A DNA stretch of 64,000 bases from Fimbriimonadia bacterium (GTDB lineage: Bacteria > Armatimonadota > Fimbriimonadia > Fimbriimonadales > JABRVX01). Below the pieces are notes generated by a model. It was not told the origin of the DNA and ran no database searches. It saw only the letters and a list, made by a program, of their open reading frames with translations. The stretch covers positions 62,001 through 126,000 of the forward strand of contig JABRVX010000009.1 of the NCBI GenBank assembly GCA_039961735.1, written 5' to 3'. Below are positions 26,763-34,682 of this stretch, piece by piece. Positions within the stretch are counted from its first letter, which is position 1; the number at the start of each line of letters is the position of its first letter. Made by a program: the position numbers and the translations under genes.

Positions 26763-28583
26763 TCACACCTCTTGGAGGTACTCCTTAATCCTACGGGCCA
26801 TGCTTTCGGTCATCGTAGGCACTGCAGCTAGCGCCTGAATCGAGGCATCGCGTATCGCCGCGACCGATCCGAACGTGCGAAGCAACAGTCGCCGCCGACG
26901 CGGCCCCACACCCGGGATCTCCTCCAGGACCGAACCCACCGCCCGCTTGGCGCGTAGCTTGCGATGGTAGCTAAGAGCGAAGCGGTGTGCCTCGTCTCTG
27001 AGGCGTCGCAACAGCATGAGACCTCGGGAATTGGCAGGCAGTGCAAGCGGCTCGGGGTTATCGGGTCGGAAGATCAGTTCCTGTCGTTTGGCTAGGCCTA
27101 CTGCAGGCACCGATAGCTCTACCTCCGACATCGCTTGCAGCGCGGCGTTCAGTTGTCCTTTGCCGCCGTCTATCACCATGAGGTCGGGAAGTTTCGTGAA
27201 CTTCTCGTCACCCTCAGCGGCGGCCCGGAGCCTGCGCAGAATCACCTCTCGCATCATCGCGAAGTCATCGGGACTCTCCGGGTTGAAGCGGATGCGAAAC
27301 CTCCGATACTCGTCTTTCGCCGCCTCCCCGTTCTCCATCACTACCATGCTGCCCACTGGGGCTGTGCCTTGGATGTTCGAGATGTCGTAACACTCGATGC
27401 GCATGGGCAGCGTCTCCAAACCTAATACCTCCTGCAACTCCGTCAGCGCCTGATCCACCCAAGCCTCTCGCTGCTCCAGATCGCTGCGGAATTCTGTCAA
27501 TGCGAGCTCGGCATTGTTCGCTGCCATCTCCACGAGCTCGAGCTTCTTTCCCCCACGAGGCACGTTCACCGTCACCGTGGTACCGCTCTTCTGGCGAAGC
27601 CACTGCTGAACGATGTTTCGCTCCTCGATCTCCACTGGCAGTAGCACCTCGCGCGGCACTTCTGCGGCGTCGGCATAGAATTGCTTCACGAATTGCTGCA
27701 CGGCAAGTTCCGGGCTGTCGTCAGGACCCGCATCCAAGAAGAAGCTGCGCTGGCCTACCAGCTTGCCGGAACGTACGTAGAACATCTGCACGCACGCCCC
27801 TCGCTCATCCTTTACGAGTGCTATGACGTCTTGGTCGCTATCCGGATCACCGAGCACCTTCTGCCGCTGCATCACGGCCTCGATGCTCGCTAGCTTGTCG
27901 CGAAGGGCGGCGGCACGCTCGAACTCCATGGCTTCGGCGGCGTCTTCCATCTCTCGGCGGACGCGCTGGGCCAGCTCCTCTTGTTTGCCTTCCAAAAACA
28001 GGACAACGTTGCGTATCACCTCGCGGTACTGACGCCGATCCGAAAGCCCGGCGCACGGCCCCAGACACTGCCCGAGGTGGTAGTAGAGGCAAGGTCTTTG
28101 CTCCCTCTTGTTCGTCCACACCTTCTGGCAAGGTATTAGCGGGAACAGCTTGTGCAACAACCGCACCGTGTCCCTCACGGCAAACGCGCTGGAGAACGGA
28201 CCAAAGTACCGCGTGCCCCCTTTCTTACGCAACCTGGTGAACATAACACGAGGGAACGGCTCGCCTAGCGTTACGGCGATGTAGGGATATGATTTGTCGT
28301 CCCGCAGACGCACGTTGAACGGCGGCCGATAGCGCTTAATCAGGTTGCACTCTAACACCAGCGCCTCTAGCTCCGTGTCGGTTACGAAGGTCTCCAGGTC
28401 GGCGACCCGTGACACGAGGCGTGCCACTTTGAGCGAGTGCTTGGCCGACTTCTGGAAGTAGGAGCGGACTCGAGAGCGCAGAGATACCGCCTTGCCGACA
28501 TAGAGCACGTCGCCGTCCGCGCCGCGAAAGAGATAACAGCCCGGCTCCTTGGGCAGGGACTTCAACTTAGCGGCTAGATCCAT
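26763..28583 (-). CDS. uvrC: Excinuclease ABC subunit C
   Basis: 606 residues from ATG 28583, preceded closely by GAGGGGGG; a start at 28601 would add six residues. An N-terminal GIY-YIG nuclease (GCYLFRGADGDVLYVGKA) makes the 3' incision, a UVR segment near 200-235 contacts UvrB, an RNase H-like domain (CYDISNIQGTAPVGSMVV and MVIDGGKGQLNAAL) makes the 5' incision, and helix-hairpin-helix motifs close the protein (LEEIPGVGPRRRRLLLRTFG). It takes part in nucleotide excision repair of bulky DNA damage in the cytoplasm. It converges on the 24.2-26.75 kb gene with only 12 bases between stops. Confidence 0.95.
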   Translation of the reverse strand: MDLAAKLKSLPKEPGCYLFRGADGDVLYVGKAVSLRSRVRSYFQKSAKHSLKVARLVSRVADLETFVTDTELEALVLECNLIKRYRPPFNVRLRDDKSYPYIAVTLGEPFPRVMFTRLRKKGGTRYFGPFSSAFAVRDTVRLLHKLFPLIPCQKVWTNKREQRPCLYYHLGQCLGPCAGLSDRRQYREVIRNVVLFLEGKQEELAQRVRREMEDAAEAMEFERAAALRDKLASIEAVMQRQKVLGDPDSDQDVIALVKDERGACVQMFYVRSGKLVGQRSFFLDAGPDDSPELAVQQFVKQFYADAAEVPREVLLPVEIEERNIVQQWLRQKSGTTVTVNVPRGGKKLELVEMAANNAELALTEFRSDLEQREAWVDQALTELQEVLGLETLPMRIECYDISNIQGTAPVGSMVVMENGEAAKDEYRRFRIRFNPESPDDFAMMREVILRRLRAAAEGDEKFTKLPDLMVIDGGKGQLNAALQAMSEVELSVPAVGLAKRQELIFRPDNPEPLALPANSRGLMLLRRLRDEAHRFALSYHRKLRAKRAVGSVLEEIPGVGPRRRRLLLRTFGSVAAIRDASIQALAAVPTMTESMARRIKEYLQEV

Positions 28584-28781
28584 ACCCCCCTCGTAGGCCA
28601 TTCAGTAGGGCGAGTATGTGGTTCTAGGCTGCGCCGAAGATTGCACGAACACTTGTGCAGAGTTTCGCCCACTGTCCCAGAAAGACCAGGCCATGGGCGA
28701 ATCTTGTGACGCCGAGCGCGGACTTGCGTGCAATCTGCCAGCCGTTTGGGCCACAATCGGACCCGAGGAGTGACAGCGAGA

Positions 28782-30170
28782 ATGATCACCACAGGTTCAC
28801 CGTCCTATAGTTTAACCCTTCGGATACGACTTCCGAACCGCCCGGGGTCGTTCGCGTTGGTGGCGGAGGCCATTGGGTCTACCGGCGCCATGCTCGGTTC
28901 GATTGACCTCGTATCCGCCGACCGCAACAACAAGGTTCGCGACGTGGTGGTTCTCGCGAGCAGTGAGGAACACGAGCAGAGAGTCGTCACGGCGGTGAAG
29001 GCAGTGCCTGGCGTGAAGGTGCTGCACGTCCACGACCGCACCACCCAGGTGCACATCGGCGGCAAGCTGGAAATCCAGTCGAAGCGCCCCCTTCGCAACT
29101 ACGACGACCTCTCCATGGTGTACACCCCTGGCGTGGCGCGCATCTGCAAAATGACCGAGAAGGACCCCGCTGCGATGCGACAGCTCACGATCAAAGGAAA
29201 CTCAGTCGCCGTGGTCAGCGACGGCACCGCGGTCTTGGGACTCGGCGACATCGGCCCATGTGGCGCGATGCCGGTTATGGAAGGCAAGGCAGTGCTGTTC
29301 AAGGAGTTCGGCAATGTGGACGCCTACCCCATCTGCCTCGCTACCAAGGACGTGGACGAGATTGTGAGGACGGTGGTGAACATCTCGCCCGGATTCGGCG
29401 GCATCAACCTCGAGGACATCTCTGCACCGCGTTGCTTCGATGTGGAAGACAGGCTGATCAGAGAGTGCGACATCCCGATCTTCCACGATGATCAGCATGG
29501 AACCGCCGTAGTGGTTCTCGCGGCGCTCCTAAACGCCCTCAAGGTGGTGGGCAAGACCATCTCCGAACTGCGGATCGCGGTTGCCGGAGCGGGCGCATCG
29601 GGCACGGCCGTGACGTCGCTGCTCATAGACGCCGGAGTGAAAGACATCGTGTGCGTGGGGCGTACGGGCATCCTGCATCCCGACGAAGTGAAGGACGCCC
29701 ACCCGAAGCGAAAGTGGCTCGCCGAGGTGACCAACCCGAGGCGCATCAAGGGGAGTCTCGCCGATGCAGTTCGTGGCGCCAACATGTTTATCGGGTTGGC
29801 ACAAGCGGGGCTCCTCTCCGTGGACATGCTGAAGACGATGGCGCCGGAGCCGATCATCTTCGCCATGTCGAACCCCGTACCGGAGATCATGCCCGAAGAG
29901 GCTGCTCCCTATGCCCGTATCATCGCCACCGGAAGGTCCGACTATCCGAATCAGATCAACAACGTGCTGTGCTTCCCGGGGTTCTTCCGAGGAATGCTGG
30001 ACTGCGGTGCGCGAAAGGTGACGACCGAGATGAAACTCGCGGCAGCACACGCGATCGCCAGTAGCATTCCAGAGGACCACCTATCGGAGGAACTGATCAT
30101 CCCGAGCGTGTTCAATAAGCACGTGGCCCGCGACGTGGCGAAGGCGGTAGCCTCCGTCGCCTGCGGGTAG
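28782..30170 (+). CDS. ACT-domain malic enzyme, copy 2
   Basis: 462 residues from ATG 28782 (GAGGAG upstream). Same layout as copy 1: an ACT-like domain over about 1-85 ([20 protein letters not shown]), then [50 protein letters not shown] and [10 protein letters not shown]. The two share most residues across the catalytic core but differ in effector-domain and C-terminal residues. Likely roles are separate regulation or different cofactor use; this cannot be settled from sequence. It is divergent from uvrC across about 200 bases. Confidence 0.88.
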   Translation: MITTGSPSYSLTLRIRLPNRPGSFALVAEAIGSTGAMLGSIDLVSADRNNKVRDVVVLASSEEHEQRVVTAVKAVPGVKVLHVHDRTTQVHIGGKLEIQSKRPLRNYDDLSMVYTPGVARICKMTEKDPAAMRQLTIKGNSVAVVSDGTAVLGLGDIGPCGAMPVMEGKAVLFKEFGNVDAYPICLATKDVDEIVRTVVNISPGFGGINLEDISAPRCFDVEDRLIRECDIPIFHDDQHGTAVVVLAALLNALKVVGKTISELRIAVAGAGASGTAVTSLLIDAGVKDIVCVGRTGILHPDEVKDAHPKRKWLAEVTNPRRIKGSLADAVRGANMFIGLAQAGLLSVDMLKTMAPEPIIFAMSNPVPEIMPEEAAPYARIIATGRSDYPNQINNVLCFPGFFRGMLDCGARKVTTEMKLAAAHAIASSIPEDHLSEELIIPSVFNKHVARDVAKAVASVACG

Positions 30171-30215
30171 CGATCACTGCCTGACACGCAGGACCACTAT
30201 GCCGAACACAACTCG

Positions 30216-30812
30216 CTACCGACGGCGGAACAGCGAGGGAGCAGCCAGCGCTAGCAGCGGTAGCACTAACATCGGCGACGGTTCCGGAACCAGCGTCGAG
30301 AGCCACAGGTTGTACCGATAGCTGCCACCCACGTTCTCCTTGTACAACCACAGCACATCGCCCAGCTCGTTCGTCGCCCATGCCTCGGGGAAGGGGGCGT
30401 TCGGAATGCCCGCGTCCACCGACAGGTTGAGCGAGCCGACGAACAAGCCGCTCTGCAGACTGCCATACCCGTACCACAACGGCGACTCCCCTGCAAAGCC
30501 GAGGGCATACGCGAACCTACCGCTGCCGAGCAGTTCCACCTCGTGAGGCTCGGAACCGAATACGCGCGCCGAGAGGTTCTCCTGACCTCGGAAGATGTTG
30601 AGGCGGCCTTGGGTCGTGGCACCGGCACCTTCCCATGCGTACGCCCCACTTCGGTTGACTGCGACCTCGCCTACCCCGCGGTTCGCACCCAGCAGGTCCT
30701 CACCGTCATAGGCGCCCAACTGCGCCTCGTGGCTCCGGCGTCCCGCCGGAGAGGGCCTGGGTCCCCGCCTTCGCGGGGACGACACGGTGCTGCGGCGTCC
30801 CGCCGGACACAA
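30216..30812 (-). pseudogene. PEP-CTERM protein remnant lacking its N-terminus
   Basis: The C-terminus has the sorting signal VPEPSPMLVLPLLALAAPSL followed by FRRR, the PEP-CTERM motif, membrane helix and basic tail that EpsH/exosortase recognises. The preceding 150 residues look like a genuine beta-rich secreted domain (GVGEVAVNRSGAYAWEG, GYGSLQSGLFVGSLNLSVDA). The first 27 residues of the open frame come from GC-rich hairpin repeat DNA, there is no signal peptide, and the frame opens inside the repeat. The gene has therefore probably lost its 5' end by repeat insertion or deletion. No exosortase gene is in the window. Confidence 0.6.
30734..30807. repeat. REP-like hairpin repeat cluster
   Basis: A palindrome TCCGGCG-TCC-CGCCGGA (30734-30750), a perfect hairpin GTCCCCGC-CTTC-GCGGGGAC (30761-30780), and a second copy of GGCGTCCCGCCGGA (30794-30807; first copy 30737-30750). 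The spacing and GC-rich stems resemble REP/BIME elements dispersed in bacterial genomes. It lies over the broken 5' end of the PEP-CTERM remnant. Confidence 0.6.
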
Positions 30813-30864
30813 TCATCGCCTAGACGGCGAAACCACGCTGGGTGATTGCCTGGCACCCACCGCC

Positions 30865-31986
30865 CTACTGCTGGCAGAGGTACCGTGTGATAGTGCTGGC
30901 CCGCTCCGACCAAGAGTTGGCTACCGCTGCTGCCCGTCGGTCGGCTTCTCGTTCTGGGTGGGCAAGCTCGTCCTCGAGCGCTTCGACGAACTGCGAGGCG
31001 TCCGCAGCCACCCGGACTAGAGGTCCGGCGGCATCGGCGAACGGTAGTGGGGTCGTTACCACCCCCTTGCCTGCCGCGAGATACTCATACAGCTTGAGGG
31101 GTGACACCCCTTCCGTGTAAGCGTTGATCGCATAGGGGATGATCCCGACGTCCATAGCTGCCACATACGCTGGCAGGATGTCGTAGGACCGAAAGCCCAG
31201 ATAGTGCAGATTCGGCGCAGTGGGCAGCGCAGCTTCGGCGGTATCGTCGCACACTCCCACCTTGCCTACCAGCACGAAGCTCCACTGCGGCCGCATTCGC
31301 GCCATCTCCGCCAGCAGCCCAAAGTCCAACTTATACGCATCCACCGCACCAGAGAAGCCGATGATAGGTCGCGGCAGGCCGGCCATTTCCTCCGGCACGG
31401 CGAGGTCCGTGCGGGCGAAGTGTTCGTAGTCCACTCCGTTCGGCACGAGTAGGTGTTTCGGATTCAGGTGCTTGCGCTGTTCCAGCAGCTTCGGGTTGCT
31501 AGGGAACACGGCGATCGCTTCCCGACAAAGCCTCTCATCCTCACGCCTGCAACCCTCCGGGTCCGCAGCGTAGAACGGCATCGTCGGATAGTCGTCGATG
31601 ACGCGATAAACGAATGACAGTTCCGGGAATACAGCTCGAAAACGTGCCTCGTTCGGGCTGAAGATCATCAGGTGTGTAGGCGCATCCCCCCACAGCCGCC
31701 CAGCGCAATCCAACACGGCTCGCCTCATAATCCGCCGCTCCATACCCGCTGTTAGCGCGAGGCGAGCGGGTAGGGAAGGGATGTAGGTCATCACCGCCAT
31801 GTTTTCTCTCGGCGAGCGTGTAGCGGTGCGTCCCCACTGCCAGGGTTGCAGTGTGCGGCTGTTCTGCCTATCGTGAACTTCGACCATCAGAACCCGATGC
31901 CCGATAGCGGCGAGAGCTCGCGGTAGCAGGACTGGGTTGGTAGGTATGGCCGGGTCCGCGTTGCCGACGAAGGTGATGAAGTTCAT
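30865..31986 (-). CDS. Glycosyltransferase, GT4/GT-B type
   Basis: 373 residues. The C-terminal GT-B half has LLVPNGVDYEHF, IIGFSGAVDAYKLDF, FVLVGKVG, and AYTEGVSPLKLYEYLAAGKG, where the E of the SPLKLYEYLA motif binds the donor nucleotide-sugar. Substrates are unknown; such enzymes build exopolysaccharide or glycoprotein glycans. The ATG directly follows the rimM stop, so it is the last gene of the ffh-rpsP-khpA-rimM transcript, where trmD would normally stand. Confidence 0.8.
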   Translation of the reverse strand: MNFITFVGNADPAIPTNPVLLPRALAAIGHRVLMVEVHDRQNSRTLQPWQWGRTATRSPRENMAVMTYIPSLPARLALTAGMERRIMRRAVLDCAGRLWGDAPTHLMIFSPNEARFRAVFPELSFVYRVIDDYPTMPFYAADPEGCRREDERLCREAIAVFPSNPKLLEQRKHLNPKHLLVPNGVDYEHFARTDLAVPEEMAGLPRPIIGFSGAVDAYKLDFGLLAEMARMRPQWSFVLVGKVGVCDDTAEAALPTAPNLHYLGFRSYDILPAYVAAMDVGIIPYAINAYTEGVSPLKLYEYLAAGKGVVTTPLPFADAAGPLVRVAADASQFVEALEDELAHPEREADRRAAAVANSWSERASTITRYLCQQ

Positions 31987-32502
31987 CTACCGTTCATCAT
32001 CGTCCAGCAGTCCTGGGATGGGGTGAATCACGATTCGGCCCCCTTCCAGATCAATCTGGGTGACCACGTGCTTCACGACAGGGATCAGAATGCCTGCGAC
32101 CTCGTACACGTCGTTGGCAGCGTTGTGGTGGATGTGTTCGAGACTCCCTAACAGCCTGCCGTCGTCCGTCCACACGGGTAGCCCGATCAGGTCGTCATCG
32201 TAGTACACGCCGGGTGGCAGATCGGCACGTTCCGAGTCGGGAAGGAACAACTCCATTCCACGCAAGGGCTCGACGTCCTCCACCCGATCCACTCCCTGGA
32301 ACTTCACCAGCACGCGCCCCTTATGCCATCGCACCCTGTCCACACGCATCTCGTGGGCGGTAGACGGATGTCGCCCGACCCAACAGCGCAGACCCTTCTC
32401 GTAACGCTCGGGTAAGTCGGTTAGGCACTCGACCTTGGCCTCGCCCCGCAAACCGAAAGGGGCCACTATCTGGCCGATCACGAACCACCCAGTTCGCGCC
32501 AC
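31987..32502 (-). CDS. rimM: Ribosome maturation factor RimM
   Basis: 171 residues. The N-terminal RimM beta-barrel has VIGQIVAPFGLRGEAKVECL, and the C-terminal PRC-barrel holds YYDDDLIGLPVWTDDGRLLG. RimM binds S19 and assists 16S rRNA processing and 30S head assembly. It lies five bases after khpA. The usual downstream trmD and rplS are absent here. Confidence 0.93.
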   Translation of the reverse strand: MARTGWFVIGQIVAPFGLRGEAKVECLTDLPERYEKGLRCWVGRHPSTAHEMRVDRVRWHKGRVLVKFQGVDRVEDVEPLRGMELFLPDSERADLPPGVYYDDDLIGLPVWTDDGRLLGSLEHIHHNAANDVYEVAGILIPVVKHVVTQIDLEGGRIVIHPIPGLLDDDER

Positions 32503-32507
32503 CGCTC

Positions 32508-32741
32508 CTATCCCGTGTCGAACTTGATGTGCACCTGCAGGTGCTGCTTCTGTGCCGCGGCACCTACGATGGTTCGGATTGCATCGGCTACGCGTCCCCG
32601 ACGGCCTATGATCTTGCCCACGTCGTCGGGTGCAACTTGCACTACGTACTCCAAGGAGTCACCGCGACGGGATTCTCGAATGCTGGCCTGCTCCGGCAGG
32701 TCCACAACCCGATGCACAAGGGTTTCCACCAGCTTTTTCAT
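32508..32741 (-). CDS. khpA: KH-domain RNA-binding protein KhpA
   Basis: 77 residues holding one KH domain with the IIGRRGRVADAIRTIV motif (GxxG loop GRRG). KhpA proteins bind RNA and, with KhpB/EloR in some bacteria, influence cell division and elongation. The position between rpsP and rimM is the standard one. The ATG is preceded by a purine-rich GGGATG context. Confidence 0.9.
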   Translation of the reverse strand: MKKLVETLVHRVVDLPEQASIRESRRGDSLEYVVQVAPDDVGKIIGRRGRVADAIRTIVGAAAQKQHLQVHIKFDTG

Positions 32742-32766
32742 GGGTTCATCCCCTCTTCGCTATGCC

Positions 32767-33270
32767 TCAGGACTGCTGCTCGGCGTCGCCCTCTACCGTT
32801 GCGGCAGGCTCGTCGCTGGTTGCTTCGGCAACTTGCGCTTCCGGCTCCGCGGGGGTCTCGGGCGAGGGCTCCTCGGCATGAGCCTCTGCGACCGGTTCCT
32901 CAGGTGCCACCTCCGCAGCGACTTCTTCCACAACGGGCTCGGGTTCCGGCGCGGGTCCGGCGGCAGGTGTTGCAAACGGCACGCTCTTGGGCTTGGGAGT
33001 GTACTCCTTGCCCTTCGCCTTCATGAAATCCGCCCAGACACCGGCTTCCTCCAACAGATACTTCGCGGTGTCCGTCGGTTGCGCTCCGACCGACAGCCAG
33101 TGCAACGCTCTTTCATGAACGATGCGGATCGTCGCCGGCTCGGTCAGCGGGTCATAGGTGCCGATGACTTCCTTGCTGCGTCCGCCGCGAGCGCGCTTGC
33201 TGTCCGTAACCACGACCCGATAGAAGGGGCGCTTCTTCGCCCCGATCCTGCTCAATCGAATACGAACCAT
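32767..33270 (-). CDS. rpsP: Ribosomal protein S16 with long acidic tail
   Basis: 167 residues. The first 80 or so form S16 (MVRIRLSRIGAKKRPFYRVV, then SKEVIGTYDPLTEPATIRI). The remaining 75 or more are low-complexity Ala/Glu/Pro, strongly acidic (EEVAAEVAPEEPVAEAHAEE), about doubling the usual size of 80-90. Comparable but shorter extensions are seen in some phyla. The tail is probably disordered and projects from the 30S body. It is 19 bases after ffh. Confidence 0.94.
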   Translation of the reverse strand: MVRIRLSRIGAKKRPFYRVVVTDSKRARGGRSKEVIGTYDPLTEPATIRIVHERALHWLSVGAQPTDTAKYLLEEAGVWADFMKAKGKEYTPKPKSVPFATPAAGPAPEPEPVVEEVAAEVAPEEPVAEAHAEEPSPETPAEPEAQVAEATSDEPAATVEGDAEQQS

Positions 33271-33289
33271 GCTTCTCTGTCAAGCCTCC

Positions 33290-34639
33290 CTACGATCTAT
33301 GAACCTTTCCTAGGTGCTTCATGCGCTTTCTCATGCCCATGACACCCTTCATCATCCGGCGCATGTCATGCAACTGCATGATCAGCGCGTTCACATCTTC
33401 CAGCCGCACGCCGCTTCCCGCAGCGATCCGACGCTTTCTCGAACCGTTCAGTATCTCCGGGTTCCGGCGCTCCTCCGGGGTCATGGCGAGAATGATCGCT
33501 TCCACCCGCGACATCGTCTTCCCCTGCAGCGCTTCCTTCGCCCCTTGCACCTGACCCATGCCCGGGATCAAGTCCACGAGCTTCTCCAAAGGCCCCAGCC
33601 TCTTCACCATCTTTAGCTGGTCCAGCAGGTCTTCAAAGGTGAGCTGACTCGTGCGAAGCTTGGCCTCGAGCTGCATCGCCTGCTCCTGGGAAATGGCCTG
33701 CTCCGCCTTCTCGATGAGCGATAACACGTCACCCATACCCAGAATGCGGCTCGCCGCCCGGTCCGGGTAGAAGGGCTCCAGTGCGTCCGTCTTCTCGCCC
33801 GTGCCCACGAAGCGGATAGGCTTGCCGCACACGGCCCGGATGCTCAGCGCAGCCCCCCCACGCGCGTCTCCGTCCATCTTCGTCAGGATCACGCCGTCCA
33901 GTCCCAACCGCTCGTGGAACGTCTGCGCCACGTTCACCGACTCCTGGCCCGCGCTGCCATCCACCACCAGCAGCGTTTCGTGCGCGCAGGTCGCCCGCTT
34001 CACCTCCGCGACCTCGGCCATCAGATCGTCGTCGATCTGCAGTCGCCCGGCGGTATCCAGAATCAGCGCGGACATGCCTCCGTCGCGTGCGGTGGAGGCC
34101 TCCAAGCAAGCCGCCAAGGCGTTTTTCGCCACGAGAACCGGGTCCGCTCTGCCCTCGGCCACGAACACCGGCGCCCCAACCTGCTCTCCCAGAACCTGAA
34201 GCTGCTTCACAGCGGCGGGACGTTGGAGATCGCACGCCGCGAGCATCACCGTCTTACCGAGACTCTGAAGCCACCGCGCCATCTTGGCCGCCGTCGTAGT
34301 CTTGCCCGAGCCCTGCAGCCCGCACAGAAGGAAGACTGTAGGCCCATCCGGGTTCCAGTTGACCTCGACTGGCTCACCACCAAGCAGTTCCACTAAGTGG
34401 TCGCGAACGATCTTCACCACCTGCTGGTCGGGCTGGAGCGATTCCCACACCCGCTCCCCCACCGCCTTCTCGCGGACGGCCTGCACGAAGTCCTTGACGA
34501 CTTTGTAGTTGACGTCCGCTTCGAGCAGCGCAACGCGCACCTCACGGAGGGCGTCCGTTACGTCCTTCTCCGTGAGACGACCCCGACCGCGCAACCGGCC
34601 GAAGATGCCACCTAGCTTCTGGGTAAGCGATTCGAACAT
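33290..34639 (-). CDS. ffh: Signal recognition particle protein Ffh
   Basis: 449 residues. The N domain is followed by the GTPase with GLQGSGKTTTAAKMA, ILDTAGRLQIDDDLM and TKMDGDARGGAALS, then a Met-rich M domain from about 300 that binds 4.5S RNA and signal peptides. It targets membrane proteins cotranslationally to FtsY and SecYEG. A TATACT sequence 12-17 bases upstream of the ATG and the lack of a ribosome site suggest a very short leader. It heads the rpsP-khpA-rimM cluster. Confidence 0.95.
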   Translation of the reverse strand: MFESLTQKLGGIFGRLRGRGRLTEKDVTDALREVRVALLEADVNYKVVKDFVQAVREKAVGERVWESLQPDQQVVKIVRDHLVELLGGEPVEVNWNPDGPTVFLLCGLQGSGKTTTAAKMARWLQSLGKTVMLAACDLQRPAAVKQLQVLGEQVGAPVFVAEGRADPVLVAKNALAACLEASTARDGGMSALILDTAGRLQIDDDLMAEVAEVKRATCAHETLLVVDGSAGQESVNVAQTFHERLGLDGVILTKMDGDARGGAALSIRAVCGKPIRFVGTGEKTDALEPFYPDRAASRILGMGDVLSLIEKAEQAISQEQAMQLEAKLRTSQLTFEDLLDQLKMVKRLGPLEKLVDLIPGMGQVQGAKEALQGKTMSRVEAIILAMTPEERRNPEILNGSRKRRIAAGSGVRLEDVNALIMQLHDMRRMMKGVMGMRKRMKHLGKVHRS

Positions 34640-34682
34640 GGAGCGGGAGCAGTATACCCAGGGCCATGCGCGTACCGGTCCC

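Noticed and set aside
33271-33289. TTGACA between ffh and rpsP as a promoter
   Set aside because: No -10 box at suitable distance; it lies within a 19-base gap inside an operon.
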